DNA from: Candidatus Anaeroferrophillus wilburensis
Lineage (GTDB): Bacteria; Desulfobacterota; Anaeroferrophillalia; Anaeroferrophillales; Anaeroferrophillaceae
DNA length: 64,000 nt
Direction: 5' to 3'
Assembly: GCA_016934315.1 (NCBI GenBank)
Contig: JAFGSY010000035.1
Coordinates: 42,237 to 106,236, forward strand
Under the pieces are notes generated by a model. That model was not told the origin of the DNA, ran no database searches, and saw only the letters and a program-made list of their open reading frames with translations. Positions 36,614-44,692 of this stretch are shown in pieces. Position 1 is the first letter of the stretch. Each line of letters begins with the position of its first letter. Made by a program: the position numbers and the translations under genes.

Positions 36614-38038
36614 ATGGTCAATGATCTGAATACCGGGAGAATACATCTAATCGGAATCTGCGGTACCGCCATGGCTGCGCTGGCCTGCATGCTGCAGGAG
36701 AAGGGCTGGCAGGTGAGCGGCTCGGATGCTGGCAGCTATCCACCCATGAGTGACATCCTGAATGCCCGTGGGCTTTCCTTTGTCCCCGGTTACCGTCCTG
36801 AACAGCTTGATGCCGGGTTGGATCTGGTAGTGGTTGGCAATGTGGCTGCCCGGCACAATCCCGAAGTTCAGCGGGCCCAGGAGCTTGGTTTGCCCTGTCG
36901 ATCACTGCCGGAAGTGTTGTGGTCAGAGTTTCTCCAGCAGGCCACCACCCGGGTGGTGGTCGCCGGAACCCACGGCAAGACGACCACTGCTTCTCTGGCT
37001 GCCTGGGTGTTGCAGGCAGCCGGCCGGCAACCGTCGTTTCTCATTGGCGGTCTGGTCAATAATTTTGCCGCCAATTATCAGCTGGGATCGCCTTCGCTTT
37101 TTGTTTTGGAAGGTGATGAATATAATGCGGCTTACTTTGATCGAAAAGCCAAGTTTCATCATTATCGACCTACGCACCTACTGCTTACCGGGCTGGAGAT
37201 GGATCATGCCGATATTTTCTCCGGCATTGAGGCTGTTGAAGAGGAGTTCAGGTGGTTGATCGCTCGAATGCCGGCCTCCGGAGTTATCGTGGCTGCGGCT
37301 GACTGTTCCCGTCTTGCCACGCTGCTGAAGGAAAGTCCCTGTCAGGTGATTACCTATGGTGACCATGAGGCGGCTGACTGCCGACTGCTGGATTGCCGGC
37401 CTCAGGGTGGCGGCTCCCTGCTTACCGTTCTTGGGGTTGATCGGCAGCCGTTTACCCTGCCGACGGCCACCATTGGCAGACATAACGCCGCCAATACACT
37501 GGCCGTCTACCTGTTGGCCAGAAATCTTGGGATCAGCCGGCAACAGGCGGCGGCAGGGCTGGAAAGCTTTGCCGGCGTGAAAAGGCGCCAGGAAGTGATC
37601 CAGTGTTGGCGGCAGACCATTTTCATCAGTGACTTTGCCCACCATCCGACAGCCATTGCCAAAACGCTTGAAGCTCTGCGAGCCCAGTATGGGGACCATA
37701 GGCTGGTGGCGGTTTTTGAGCCTCGGACGGCAACCAGCCGGCGCAATCTCTTCCAGCAGGAGTTTGCCCGTGCCTTTGATGCCGCTGATGAAGTCCTGAT
37801 TGCGCCGGTGTACCGGGGAGAACTGCTGCCCGACGACCAGCGCCTCGATACGGTCCGCTTGGCCGCTGATCTTGCTGTTCGAGGGATCGCTGCAGAAGCG
37901 GCAGCCAGTGTTGAGGAAATTTTTGACCGGTTGGTTCGGGAGGCTGGGTCACCCCGCCTGGTGGTACTCATGAGTACCGGCGATTTTGCCGGCTTATATG
38001 CCCGGATTCAGGGTCTGGAAGTGGCGGTTGGGGTTTGA
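36614..38038 (+). CDS. mpl: UDP-MurNAc:L-Ala-gamma-D-Glu-meso-DAP ligase (murein tripeptide recycling)
   Basis: A 474-residue Mur ligase. The start IHLIGICGTAMAALACMLQEKG and SGSDAGSYPPMSD are Mpl-specific rather than MurC-like; the ATP loop is VVAGTHGKTTTASL and the second block LEGDEYNAAYFDRKAKF. C-terminal motifs are FAHHPTAIAKTL and VFEPRTATSRR. Mpl re-attaches recovered tripeptide to UDP-MurNAc, recycling peptidoglycan. ATG 36614 is used; an in-frame TTG at 36581 would add 11 unconserved residues. No mur cluster is adjacent. Confidence 0.93.
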   Translation: MVNDLNTGRIHLIGICGTAMAALACMLQEKGWQVSGSDAGSYPPMSDILNARGLSFVPGYRPEQLDAGLDLVVVGNVAARHNPEVQRAQELGLPCRSLPEVLWSEFLQQATTRVVVAGTHGKTTTASLAAWVLQAAGRQPSFLIGGLVNNFAANYQLGSPSLFVLEGDEYNAAYFDRKAKFHHYRPTHLLLTGLEMDHADIFSGIEAVEEEFRWLIARMPASGVIVAAADCSRLATLLKESPCQVITYGDHEAADCRLLDCRPQGGGSLLTVLGVDRQPFTLPTATIGRHNAANTLAVYLLARNLGISRQQAAAGLESFAGVKRRQEVIQCWRQTIFISDFAHHPTAIAKTLEALRAQYGDHRLVAVFEPRTATSRRNLFQQEFARAFDAADEVLIAPVYRGELLPDDQRLDTVRLAADLAVRGIAAEAAASVEEIFDRLVREAGSPRLVVLMSTGDFAGLYARIQGLEVAVGV

Positions 38039-38512
38039 AGGGTAAGCGGGATTATTTCGTGCTTGGAGCGGTTTCCCGGCTGTTCCCGGGTTCATTCCTG
38101 CCTGTTTGCCTGCCGATGATCCCCGGCCGGCTCCAGGTGTGGTTACGGCCCCTTGCCTTTGCGGGTACGTGGTAAGTATCCGAGATTTGCAGGGACACTG
38201 TGCCCACGGTTGTCAGTTGCCATTGATCAGGTTATGGGACAGCTGGCCTCTGGGGTGTTGATCCTTGCTTTGTCAGCAGAAATTCACCTGGCATGGTGAA
38301 ATTTTATCATCAGGATGCCGACTGAAGCCATGTTTTTTCTCCAGGCTAAGAGAGGTTTACAGCATGCTTTCTGACCCTGCAATGAATCGTATGGTGCTTT
38401 CGTCCGGCTGCATTCACTGGCTGGTTCGGGAAGGCTGGTGGCATATATATTGCACCCCTCCAGCCTCCATGGAAAAGCTGCAGGAGGAGAATGCTGCCTG
38501 GCAGGGGGTGCC
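38039..38512. other. Intergenic region upstream of the aromatic-degradation cluster
   Basis: The 474 bases hold a sigma54-type promoter at 38439-38454 (listed separately) and a small hairpin TTCACC-TGGCAT-GGTGAA near 38283-38300 followed by ATTTT, possibly the mpl terminator. An open frame at 38265-38516 looks non-coding. I could not identify an activator-binding repeat with confidence, though this is where one would lie. Confidence 0.4.
38439..38454 (+). promoter_or_regulatory. Putative sigma54 (-24/-12) promoter
   Basis: TGGCATATATATTGCA matches TGGCAc-N5-TTGCa, with the -24 GG and -12 GC separated by exactly 10 bases. It lies 58 bases before the small ORF at 38513 and upstream of the thiolase-bamA cluster. 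Confidence 0.6.
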
Positions 38513-38737
38513 ATGACCAAGGGGGAAGAGCTTATCCTTGCTGGCTGGAGGCGGCAGTTCAGTGCCGCCGGCGAACGGCTGCAGCTGGCTGTCGAGTCTT
38601 ATGAAGAGATGGGGCATGAAGTGATGCTGCTCGATCCCGTTGATGATCTTCCGGTAGCCGTCGGGAAGGCTGGCTGTCATGGCTGCAACGCAGGGGAAAT
38701 TTCCGGATTGAAGGTTATTTTCACCAGAAAGGTCTGA
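38513..38737 (+). CDS. Small CxxC protein of unknown function
   Basis: A 74-residue protein: MTKGEELILAGWRRQF, an amphipathic segment, a middle block GHEVMLLDPVDDLP and a C-terminal CHGCN with IFTRKV at the end. The D/E-P-V-D plus Cys pair plus terminal I-x-TR pattern recalls small hypothetical proteins seen in other anaerobes (recollection, not a search). The CxxC could bind metal or be redox-active. GGGGG lies a few bases before ATG 38513. It is the first gene after the sigma54-type promoter and is followed by the thiolase, 177 bases on, so a link to aromatic degradation is possible but unproven. Confidence 0.55.
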   Translation: MTKGEELILAGWRRQFSAAGERLQLAVESYEEMGHEVMLLDPVDDLPVAVGKAGCHGCNAGEISGLKVIFTRKV

Positions 38738-38914
38738 ACGTGGCAGGACATCGCCGATGGTTTTGTTGGCCGGTTGCGGCTACCTTTCACCAGCAACATG
38801 AAACATGCCGGGACGACCGAGGGGCTCTAGTTTTATTGCCATCTGCTTGTGGGCAAAGATATAGTAATGATTATGGCATGGATGTGATGATGCCGCCAAC
38901 CTGAGAAGGAGAGC

Positions 38915-40114
38915 ATGAGTATGCGCAAGATGACCGATGTGGTGTTTGTCAGCGCCGTCAGGACGCCGATGGGCAGTTTTGGCGGGACGCTGAAGGATAT
39001 GATGGTATATGATCTTGGCAGTTTCCCGGTGCGCGAGGCGTTGAAACGGGCGCAGGTCGCTGGTGACGAGGTGGATGAATCCATTATCGGCAACTGCCGC
39101 CAAGCCGGCAATCATGTCAACCCGGGCCGGACGGTGGCTCTCAAGGGCGGTTGTGCCTCCTTTGTTCCTGGCGTTACCATCAACAAAGCGTGTCCGGCCG
39201 GCATGAAAGCGGTTTCCATGGCTGTCCAGCAGATTGTCATGGAGCAGGGGAATATCGTTCTTTGTGGCGGGATGGAATCCATGAGTACCATTCCCTATAT
39301 GTTAAAGGGTGCCCGGTTCGGTGGTTTCAAGATGGGCGACCAGAAGCTGGAAGATGGCTGGGGTGATAGTTTTGATCCCATTGCCAAGGTTTCCATGGGG
39401 ATGACGGCGGAAAATGTCGCGGAGAAATACGGCATCAAGCGGGAAGATATGGATCTCTATGCGGTTAATTCCCATAAGCGGGCGGATGAGGCCCGGAAAA
39501 ACGGTTGGTTCGACGAGGAAATTATCCCGGTGACCATTCCGGCAACCCGAAAAAAGGCGGAGTATCAGTTTGCTGTCGATGAATCGATCAAAGCCGAGAC
39601 CACGGTGGAAAAGCTGGCGTCCCTGAGGCCGGCATTCAAGAAAGATGGTATGGTGACTGCCGGCAATGCCTGTGGCTTGACGGACGGTTCAGCGATGCTG
39701 GTGGCCATGGCCCGGGAAGAGGCGGAAAAGCGGGGCGTGAAGCCGTTGTTTTCCATTGTTGATTTCACTCAGACGGCGGTTGAAGGCACCTACATGGGTG
39801 AGGGGCCGGGAGTTGCCATTCCCCGGGTTCTCAAGCGGGCCGGCATGACGTTGAAGGACATTGATCTGTTTGAAATAAACGAAGCCTTTGCTTCCCAGGT
39901 CCTGGGCAATGTGGCGATGCTCAACCTTGATCTTGACTGCCTGAATGTTCATGGCGGCGCCATCGCCTTGGGGCATCCCACCGGCTGCAGCGGTGCCCGG
40001 ATCATCGTTTCTTTATACTATGCCTTGAAGCGGCTGGATAAGGAGTTTGGTGTTGCCTCCATTTGTGGCGGCGGCGGCGCAACGATGGCTGTCATCATGA
40101 AGCGGGAATCATAA
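38915..40114 (+). CDS. Acetyl-CoA C-acyltransferase (thiolase)
   Basis: A 399-residue thiolase. The nucleophilic Cys is in NKACPAGMKAVSMA (near residue 92), the active-site His in NVHGGAIALGHPTGCSGAR, and the second Cys in VASICGGGGATMAVI. FEINEAFASQ is also conserved. In place it would cleave 3-oxopimelyl-CoA or another 3-oxoacyl-CoA into acetyl-CoA and a shortened acyl-CoA (inference from neighbours); the family also includes acetoacetyl-CoA thiolases. GAAGGAG precedes ATG 38915. The SDR gene follows 54 bases on. Confidence 0.93.
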   Translation: MSMRKMTDVVFVSAVRTPMGSFGGTLKDMMVYDLGSFPVREALKRAQVAGDEVDESIIGNCRQAGNHVNPGRTVALKGGCASFVPGVTINKACPAGMKAVSMAVQQIVMEQGNIVLCGGMESMSTIPYMLKGARFGGFKMGDQKLEDGWGDSFDPIAKVSMGMTAENVAEKYGIKREDMDLYAVNSHKRADEARKNGWFDEEIIPVTIPATRKKAEYQFAVDESIKAETTVEKLASLRPAFKKDGMVTAGNACGLTDGSAMLVAMAREEAEKRGVKPLFSIVDFTQTAVEGTYMGEGPGVAIPRVLKRAGMTLKDIDLFEINEAFASQVLGNVAMLNLDLDCLNVHGGAIALGHPTGCSGARIIVSLYYALKRLDKEFGVASICGGGGATMAVIMKRES

Positions 40115-40168
40115 ACGAACGGCCAATGGCTGAAAGCTGAAGGTCATAAGGTTAAAGAGGAGTTGACG

Positions 40169-40915
40169 ATGATTGACTTGACGGGAAAAGTTGCCGTTGT
40201 TACCGGCGGCAGCCGGGGGATTGGCGCCGATATCGCCAAGCTTCTTGGCCGGTTGGGGGCGAAGGTTGCAGTTAACTACAACAAGAGTGCCGACAAGGCG
40301 GAAGAAGTGGTGGCGGCGATCAAAGCCTTCGGTAGTGATGCGCTGTCCTGCCAAGCGGATGTGGCAAATTTCGATGACGCCCAGAAGATGATGGATCAGG
40401 TCAAGGAACGCTGGGGTACGGTCCATATTGTGGTTACCAGCGCCGGAATGAACTGGGACGGGGTAATCTGGAAAATGACCGCGGAGCAATGGCAGCGGGT
40501 TATTGATGTGGATCTCACCGGCACCTTCAATTTTATCCGGGCGGCGGCGCCCCTGTTCCGGGAGCAGAACTATGGCCGGATCATTACCATTACCTCGATT
40601 AATGGTCTACGGGGCAAGTTCGGGCAGAGCAATTATTCGGCCGCCAAAGGCGGGGTTATCGGACTGACCAAAGCGGCTGCCAAGGATCTGGGCAAGTATC
40701 AGGTGACCAGCAATTCAGTGGCACCCGGTTTTATCCTGACCGAGATGGGCGAAGCGATGCCCGATGAATTCAAGCAGATTGCCATCAATGAAGGAGTGAT
40801 GAAAAAAGCCGGCAAACCGGAAGATGTGGCGAATCTGGTGGCTTTTCTCGCTTCTGATGCTGCCGGTCACATTACCGGTGAGGTTATCAAAGTTGACGGT
40901 GGCCAATACATTTAA
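40169..40915 (+). CDS. Short-chain dehydrogenase/reductase, FabG/PhaB-like
   Basis: A 248-residue classical SDR. The NAD(P) loop is VVTGGSRGIGADIAK, the NNAG-like position is VTSAGMNWDG, the catalytic Ser is in ITITSINGLRG, and the Tyr-Lys pair in SNYSAAKGG. It ends ITGEVIKVDGGQYI. It looks like acetoacetyl-CoA or 3-oxoacyl-ACP reductases. Between a thiolase and bamR-bamQ-bamA, a role as 3-hydroxypimelyl-CoA dehydrogenase is the natural proposal (inference). AAAGAGGAG lies 6 bases before ATG 40169; a TTG two codons earlier is possible. Confidence 0.88.
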   Translation: MIDLTGKVAVVTGGSRGIGADIAKLLGRLGAKVAVNYNKSADKAEEVVAAIKAFGSDALSCQADVANFDDAQKMMDQVKERWGTVHIVVTSAGMNWDGVIWKMTAEQWQRVIDVDLTGTFNFIRAAAPLFREQNYGRIITITSINGLRGKFGQSNYSAAKGGVIGLTKAAAKDLGKYQVTSNSVAPGFILTEMGEAMPDEFKQIAINEGVMKKAGKPEDVANLVAFLASDAAGHITGEVIKVDGGQYI

Positions 40916-41073
40916 GGGAGCGGTAAAAGAGGTACGGTCGACGGTATACGGAGAAGCTTAAAACCCTGAACCCGCAACCTTGAACCGTAAACAGTTTATG
41001 ACTGTTAGGCATCTCAGGATCTGGAGCGGGATATTCATTTTTTCTAGACCATCAGGACGAAGGGGGAGTACCA

Positions 41074-41850
41074 ATGGCTGATTATCAATGTATTACCTAT
41101 GAGGAGAAGGGCGGCGCGGCGTATCTGACCATTAATCGCCCGCCATTGAACTGGCTTGATATTGCCACCATGCGGGAGATGAATGAAGCCCTGGACCAGG
41201 TGCTGGCGGCCGGTGCCGAACTGAAGCTGCTGGTTATCCAGGCGGCCGGCGAGAAAGCCTTTTCGGTTGGCGTTGATGTGGCCGACCATACCGAAGATAA
41301 AGTCGGGACCATGATCGGGGTTTTTCACGGCATTTTTCGCCGTTTGGACCGCCTGGAGATTCCCACTCTGGCGGCGGTCAAAGGCGCGGTGCTGGGCGGC
41401 GGCTGTGAAGTGGCCCTGTTTTGCGATATGATTGTTGCCGCTGAAAACATTAAAATCGGCCAGCCGGAAATCAAGCTGGCGGTCTTTCCGCCGATTGCTG
41501 CCGCCGCCCTGCCGGCGATCATTGGCTCGAAAAAGGCCTATGAAATTGTTCTTGGCGGTGACGCCCTGCGGGCTCCTGAAGCCCTGGCCTGCGGACTGGT
41601 GAACAAGGTAGTACCGGTTGAGCAGTTTGATGATGAAGTGGCTACATTTGTCAGCCGTTTTACCTCCCTGAGCGGTTCGGCCCTGCGGTCAACCAAAAGA
41701 GCACTCCGGGCGGCTGCAGGCAAGCCGTTTGCCGCCGCTCTTGATGCGGTCGAAGACCTGTATCTCAATGATTGTATGAAAAACCACGATGCCCATGAAG
41801 GGTTGAGTTCTTTTCTTGAGCAGCGCAAGCCTGAGTGGCAGAATAAATGA
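41074..41850 (+). CDS. bamR: Cyclohexa-1,5-diene-1-carbonyl-CoA hydratase
   Basis: A 258-residue crotonase-fold protein. TINRPPLNWLDIATMREMNEAL near residue 20 is characteristic of dienoyl-CoA hydratases of the benzoyl-CoA pathway (Dch/BamR), and VKGAVLGGGCEVALFCDMIVAA forms the oxyanion-hole region. It would add water to cyclohexa-1,5-diene-1-carbonyl-CoA to give 6-hydroxycyclohex-1-ene-1-carbonyl-CoA. The identity is strengthened by the two following genes, which take exactly that product. GGGGG precedes ATG 41074, 158 bases after the SDR stop. Confidence 0.88.
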   Translation: MADYQCITYEEKGGAAYLTINRPPLNWLDIATMREMNEALDQVLAAGAELKLLVIQAAGEKAFSVGVDVADHTEDKVGTMIGVFHGIFRRLDRLEIPTLAAVKGAVLGGGCEVALFCDMIVAAENIKIGQPEIKLAVFPPIAAAALPAIIGSKKAYEIVLGGDALRAPEALACGLVNKVVPVEQFDDEVATFVSRFTSLSGSALRSTKRALRAAAGKPFAAALDAVEDLYLNDCMKNHDAHEGLSSFLEQRKPEWQNK

Positions 41851-41883
41851 TCTCACGCTGGCTGCCGTCAAAGGAGGTTGTCG

Positions 41884-42972
41884 ATGTCTGAAATACCTGC
41901 AAAAATCCAGACCTGGCAGATGGTCAAGCCGGGGGAGATGGTCCGAACCGAGATTGATATGCCGGCGATCAAGGCCGGCGAGGTGTGTGTGAAAGTTGCC
42001 GGTTGCGGCATCTGTCATACCGATCTGGGATACTTCTATGATGGGGTGCCCACCGTCAATGAACCGCCCCTTACTCTGGGGCATGAGATCAGCGGCACGG
42101 TGATCGGCGGCGACGCCGAGATGATCGGCAAGATGGTCATCATTCCGGCGGTGATGCCCTGCGGCACATGCCAGATCTGCAAGGCCGGCCGCGGCAACCG
42201 CTGTCTGGCGCAGAAGATGCCCGGCAACAGCCTGGGGATCTATGGCGGTTTTTCCAGCCACATCGTCGTGCCTACCGATGGGGTGTGCGTTATTGAGGAT
42301 CTCAAGGGGTTGCCTCTGTCCCACTATGCGGTGGTTGCCGATGCCGGGACGACTCCCTACCAGGCGGCGATCCGGGCTGAACTGGACAAACCTTACTTCC
42401 CCGAAGGTGATCTGGTGGTGGTTATCGGCGCCGGCGGCGGCGTTGGTACTTACATGACCCAGATTGCCAAAGCCATGGGAGCCCAGGTGGTGATTGCCGT
42501 TGATGTTGATGATGAAAAGCTGCAGCGGGCCTGCCAGTACGGTGCCGACCTGGCGATCAATGTCATGGGCAAAACGGCAAAAGAGGTGAAGGGGGAGATT
42601 AAAGCTTTTGCCAAAGAGCGGGGGGTGCCCCATAATTTCGGCTGGAAGATATTTGAATGTTCAGGCTCCAAGCCCGGGCAGGCGCTGGGCCTCGAGCTTT
42701 TGTCCTTCATCGGCAAGATGATCATCGTCGGCTTCAATATGGTGAAGCATGAATACATGATTTCCCGTCTGATGGCCTTTGACGCCGAACTGATTGGTAC
42801 CTGGGGCTGCCATCCCAAATATTATCCGGCAGTTCTGGAGATGGTGCAGAGTGGCAAGGTGGCCATTGAGCCGTTTCTGGAAACCAGGCCCATGAGTACG
42901 ATCAGGGAGTCCTTTGCTGAAGTGCATGCCAAACCGCTGCTGCGCCGGATTGTGCTGGAACCTGATTTTTAG
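41884..42972 (+). CDS. bamQ: 6-hydroxycyclohex-1-ene-1-carbonyl-CoA dehydrogenase
   Basis: A 362-residue Zn-dependent medium-chain alcohol dehydrogenase. The catalytic Zn site is GCGICHTDLGY with LGHEISGTV, the structural Zn site is CGTCQICKAGRGNRC, and the coenzyme loop is IGAGGGVGTYMTQIAKAMG. The order bamR-bamQ-bamA and the sequence PGNSLGIYGGFSSHI fit Had/BamQ, which oxidises the 6-hydroxy product of BamR to 6-oxocyclohex-1-ene-1-carbonyl-CoA with NAD. AAAGGAGG ends 5 bases before ATG 41884; a TTG at 41878 overlaps the ribosome site and is unlikely. Confidence 0.9.
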   Translation: MSEIPAKIQTWQMVKPGEMVRTEIDMPAIKAGEVCVKVAGCGICHTDLGYFYDGVPTVNEPPLTLGHEISGTVIGGDAEMIGKMVIIPAVMPCGTCQICKAGRGNRCLAQKMPGNSLGIYGGFSSHIVVPTDGVCVIEDLKGLPLSHYAVVADAGTTPYQAAIRAELDKPYFPEGDLVVVIGAGGGVGTYMTQIAKAMGAQVVIAVDVDDEKLQRACQYGADLAINVMGKTAKEVKGEIKAFAKERGVPHNFGWKIFECSGSKPGQALGLELLSFIGKMIIVGFNMVKHEYMISRLMAFDAELIGTWGCHPKYYPAVLEMVQSGKVAIEPFLETRPMSTIRESFAEVHAKPLLRRIVLEPDF

Positions 42973-43030
42973 GAAAAACAACCACAACCGTTTACCAAAT
43001 AATAATGTGCCCAGAACAAGGAGTTGGACA

Positions 43031-44167
43031 ATGGCTTTAGAGTGGATACCCCGTGAACACGGGAAAAAAGATCATGGCATGTGGCTTGATGCCCATTTTG
43101 GCAGCGAAAGTGAAGCGCCCTGTACCATCTACGAGAAGCGGCCGGTGCTTGATCCGCAGGGAAAGGTGATTGACGGCCTCTATACCGGCTGGATCATCCT
43201 CAACAACCCCAATCAGTATAACTCCTATACCACCGACATGGTTAAAGGGGTGATTGCCGGCTTCCAGCGGGCGTCGGCTGACCCCAGTGTCGTGGCGGCA
43301 ATTTTTACTGCCGTGGGTGACAAAGCGTTCTGCACTGGCGGTAATACCAAGGAGTATGCCGAGTACTATAGCAAGCGGCCCCAGGAGTATGGCGATTACA
43401 TGGACCTTTTCAACGGCATGGTCGATGCCATCCTGAACTGTAAAAAACCCACCATCTGCCGGATCAACGGCATGCGGGTGGCCGGCGGCCAGGAGATTGG
43501 CATGGCGACCGATCTTTCGGTGGCTTCCGATCTGGCTATTCTCGGCCAGGCGGGTCCGAAGCATGGTTCCGCCCCCGATGGCGGTTCCACCGATTTTCTC
43601 CCCTGGTATCTGGGGATTGAGGATGCCATGTGGAACTGTGTGTCCTGTGAAATGTGGAGTGCCTATAAGATGAAGCGGCTGGGCCTGCTCACCAAGGTGG
43701 TTCCGGTGATCAAAGAGGGTGATCAATGGGTCCGCAATCCGCTGGTGATTACTGACAGCTGGGTTCAAGATGGCGAAATTGCCTATGGTGAGTTCAAAAC
43801 CGGGGCAGCTGCCAAGGAGGCCCGGGCCTATGTGAAGGAGGCCCAGATTGATTTGAGCCTGCTGGATGAGGCCGTTGATGAGATCGTCTGGAAATTTGCC
43901 AACCTGATGCCCCACTGTCTGATGAAGTCCGTCGATGGCATCCGGGCCAAGAAAAAATTCTTCTGGGATCAGATGAAGCTGCCCAATCGGCACTGGCTGG
44001 CGGCGAATATGAACTATGAGGCCTTCATGGGCTTTAATGCCTTCAACACCAAGAAGATTACCGGTCAGGATACCATCGACTTCATCCGTTACCGGCAGCT
44101 GGTCGCTGAGGGTGAAGAGCTGGGTGAAAAGCTCTATACCCAGGTTTTCGGTACCCCGCAGGAATAG
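43031..44167 (+). CDS. bamA: 6-oxocyclohex-1-ene-1-carbonyl-CoA hydrolase
   Basis: BamA opens the ring of 6-oxocyclohex-1-ene-1-carbonyl-CoA to 3-hydroxypimelyl-CoA and is the standard marker of anaerobic aromatic degradation. The 378-residue crotonase-superfamily protein begins MALEWIPREHGKKDHG; it has the long N-terminal part with LNNPNQYNSYTTDMVKGVI, then FTAVGDKAFCTGGNTKEYA, RINGMRVAGGQEIGMATDL and GQAGPKHGSAPDGGSTDFLP. AAGGAG lies 7 bases before ATG 43031. It closes the cluster and is followed by a bidirectional terminator. Confidence 0.97.
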   Translation: MALEWIPREHGKKDHGMWLDAHFGSESEAPCTIYEKRPVLDPQGKVIDGLYTGWIILNNPNQYNSYTTDMVKGVIAGFQRASADPSVVAAIFTAVGDKAFCTGGNTKEYAEYYSKRPQEYGDYMDLFNGMVDAILNCKKPTICRINGMRVAGGQEIGMATDLSVASDLAILGQAGPKHGSAPDGGSTDFLPWYLGIEDAMWNCVSCEMWSAYKMKRLGLLTKVVPVIKEGDQWVRNPLVITDSWVQDGEIAYGEFKTGAAAKEARAYVKEAQIDLSLLDEAVDEIVWKFANLMPHCLMKSVDGIRAKKKFFWDQMKLPNRHWLAANMNYEAFMGFNAFNTKKITGQDTIDFIRYRQLVAEGEELGEKLYTQVFGTPQE

Positions 44168-44248
44168 CCAGGATGTCATGCTCTGGGAGTGCCCCAATCG
44201 AGCTTTGCCGGGTGCGGGCATAAAGAGAGCACATGTTTTAAGTAGCGT

Positions 44249-44283
44249 AAAAAAAGCCCTTTCATGTCGAAAGGGCTTTTTTT
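44249..44283. terminator. Bidirectional terminator after bamA
   Basis: A7, GCCCTTTC, a 5-base loop, GAAAGGGC and T7. It lies between convergent bamA and the small exported protein gene and can serve both. Confidence 0.92.
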
Positions 44284-44312
44284 ATTGTCTTAGCAATGTA
44301 GGTTGGGAAAGA

Positions 44313-44657
44313 TTATTTTCCTTTTCCCGGCCCCCGGCAGGTTATCTTGATGATTTTGCCATCCGATTTCTGATAAGCGATGGTGGCGATGGTATGCCGG
44401 CCGGCCTTGCAGTCAGTGACCTGCTGGAGTAGCAGCTGGTTATCCTGGGGAACGTAGAGGGATTGGTAGCCATACTTGAATTTCATCTCCTTACCATCCT
44501 GGGTGTTGATTTTCACCCGATAGCGATCATTATGGAGGGTGATGCTGGTTATTTTGCCGGTTACAACTTCGTCAGTTACTGGAACGATGGCTGCCTGGCT
44601 CAGAACTGCGGTTGCAAGAAAGAGCAACATTGCTGCTAAAGATAGCAATTTTTTCAT
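44313..44657 (-). CDS. Small exported protein of unknown function
   Basis: A 114-residue protein with a clear Sec signal peptide, MKKLLSLAAMLLFLATAVLSQAA, with cleavage likely after QAA. The mature part is predicted beta-rich (VVTGKITSITLHNDRYRVKI, FKYGYQSLYVP), with two Cys (TDCKAG and ITCRGPGKGK) that could form a disulphide. I do not recognise a family. AAAGGAG lies 9 bases before ATG 44657. It follows pilY1 by 35 bases on the same strand, so it may be co-transcribed with the pilus operon and act in the periplasm. Confidence 0.8.
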   Translation of the reverse strand: MKKLLSLAAMLLFLATAVLSQAAIVPVTDEVVTGKITSITLHNDRYRVKINTQDGKEMKFKYGYQSLYVPQDNQLLLQQVTDCKAGRHTIATIAYQKSDGKIIKITCRGPGKGK

Positions 44658-44692
44658 GTGTTGTTCTCCTTTAAACGGAATTGTTGCCTGCA

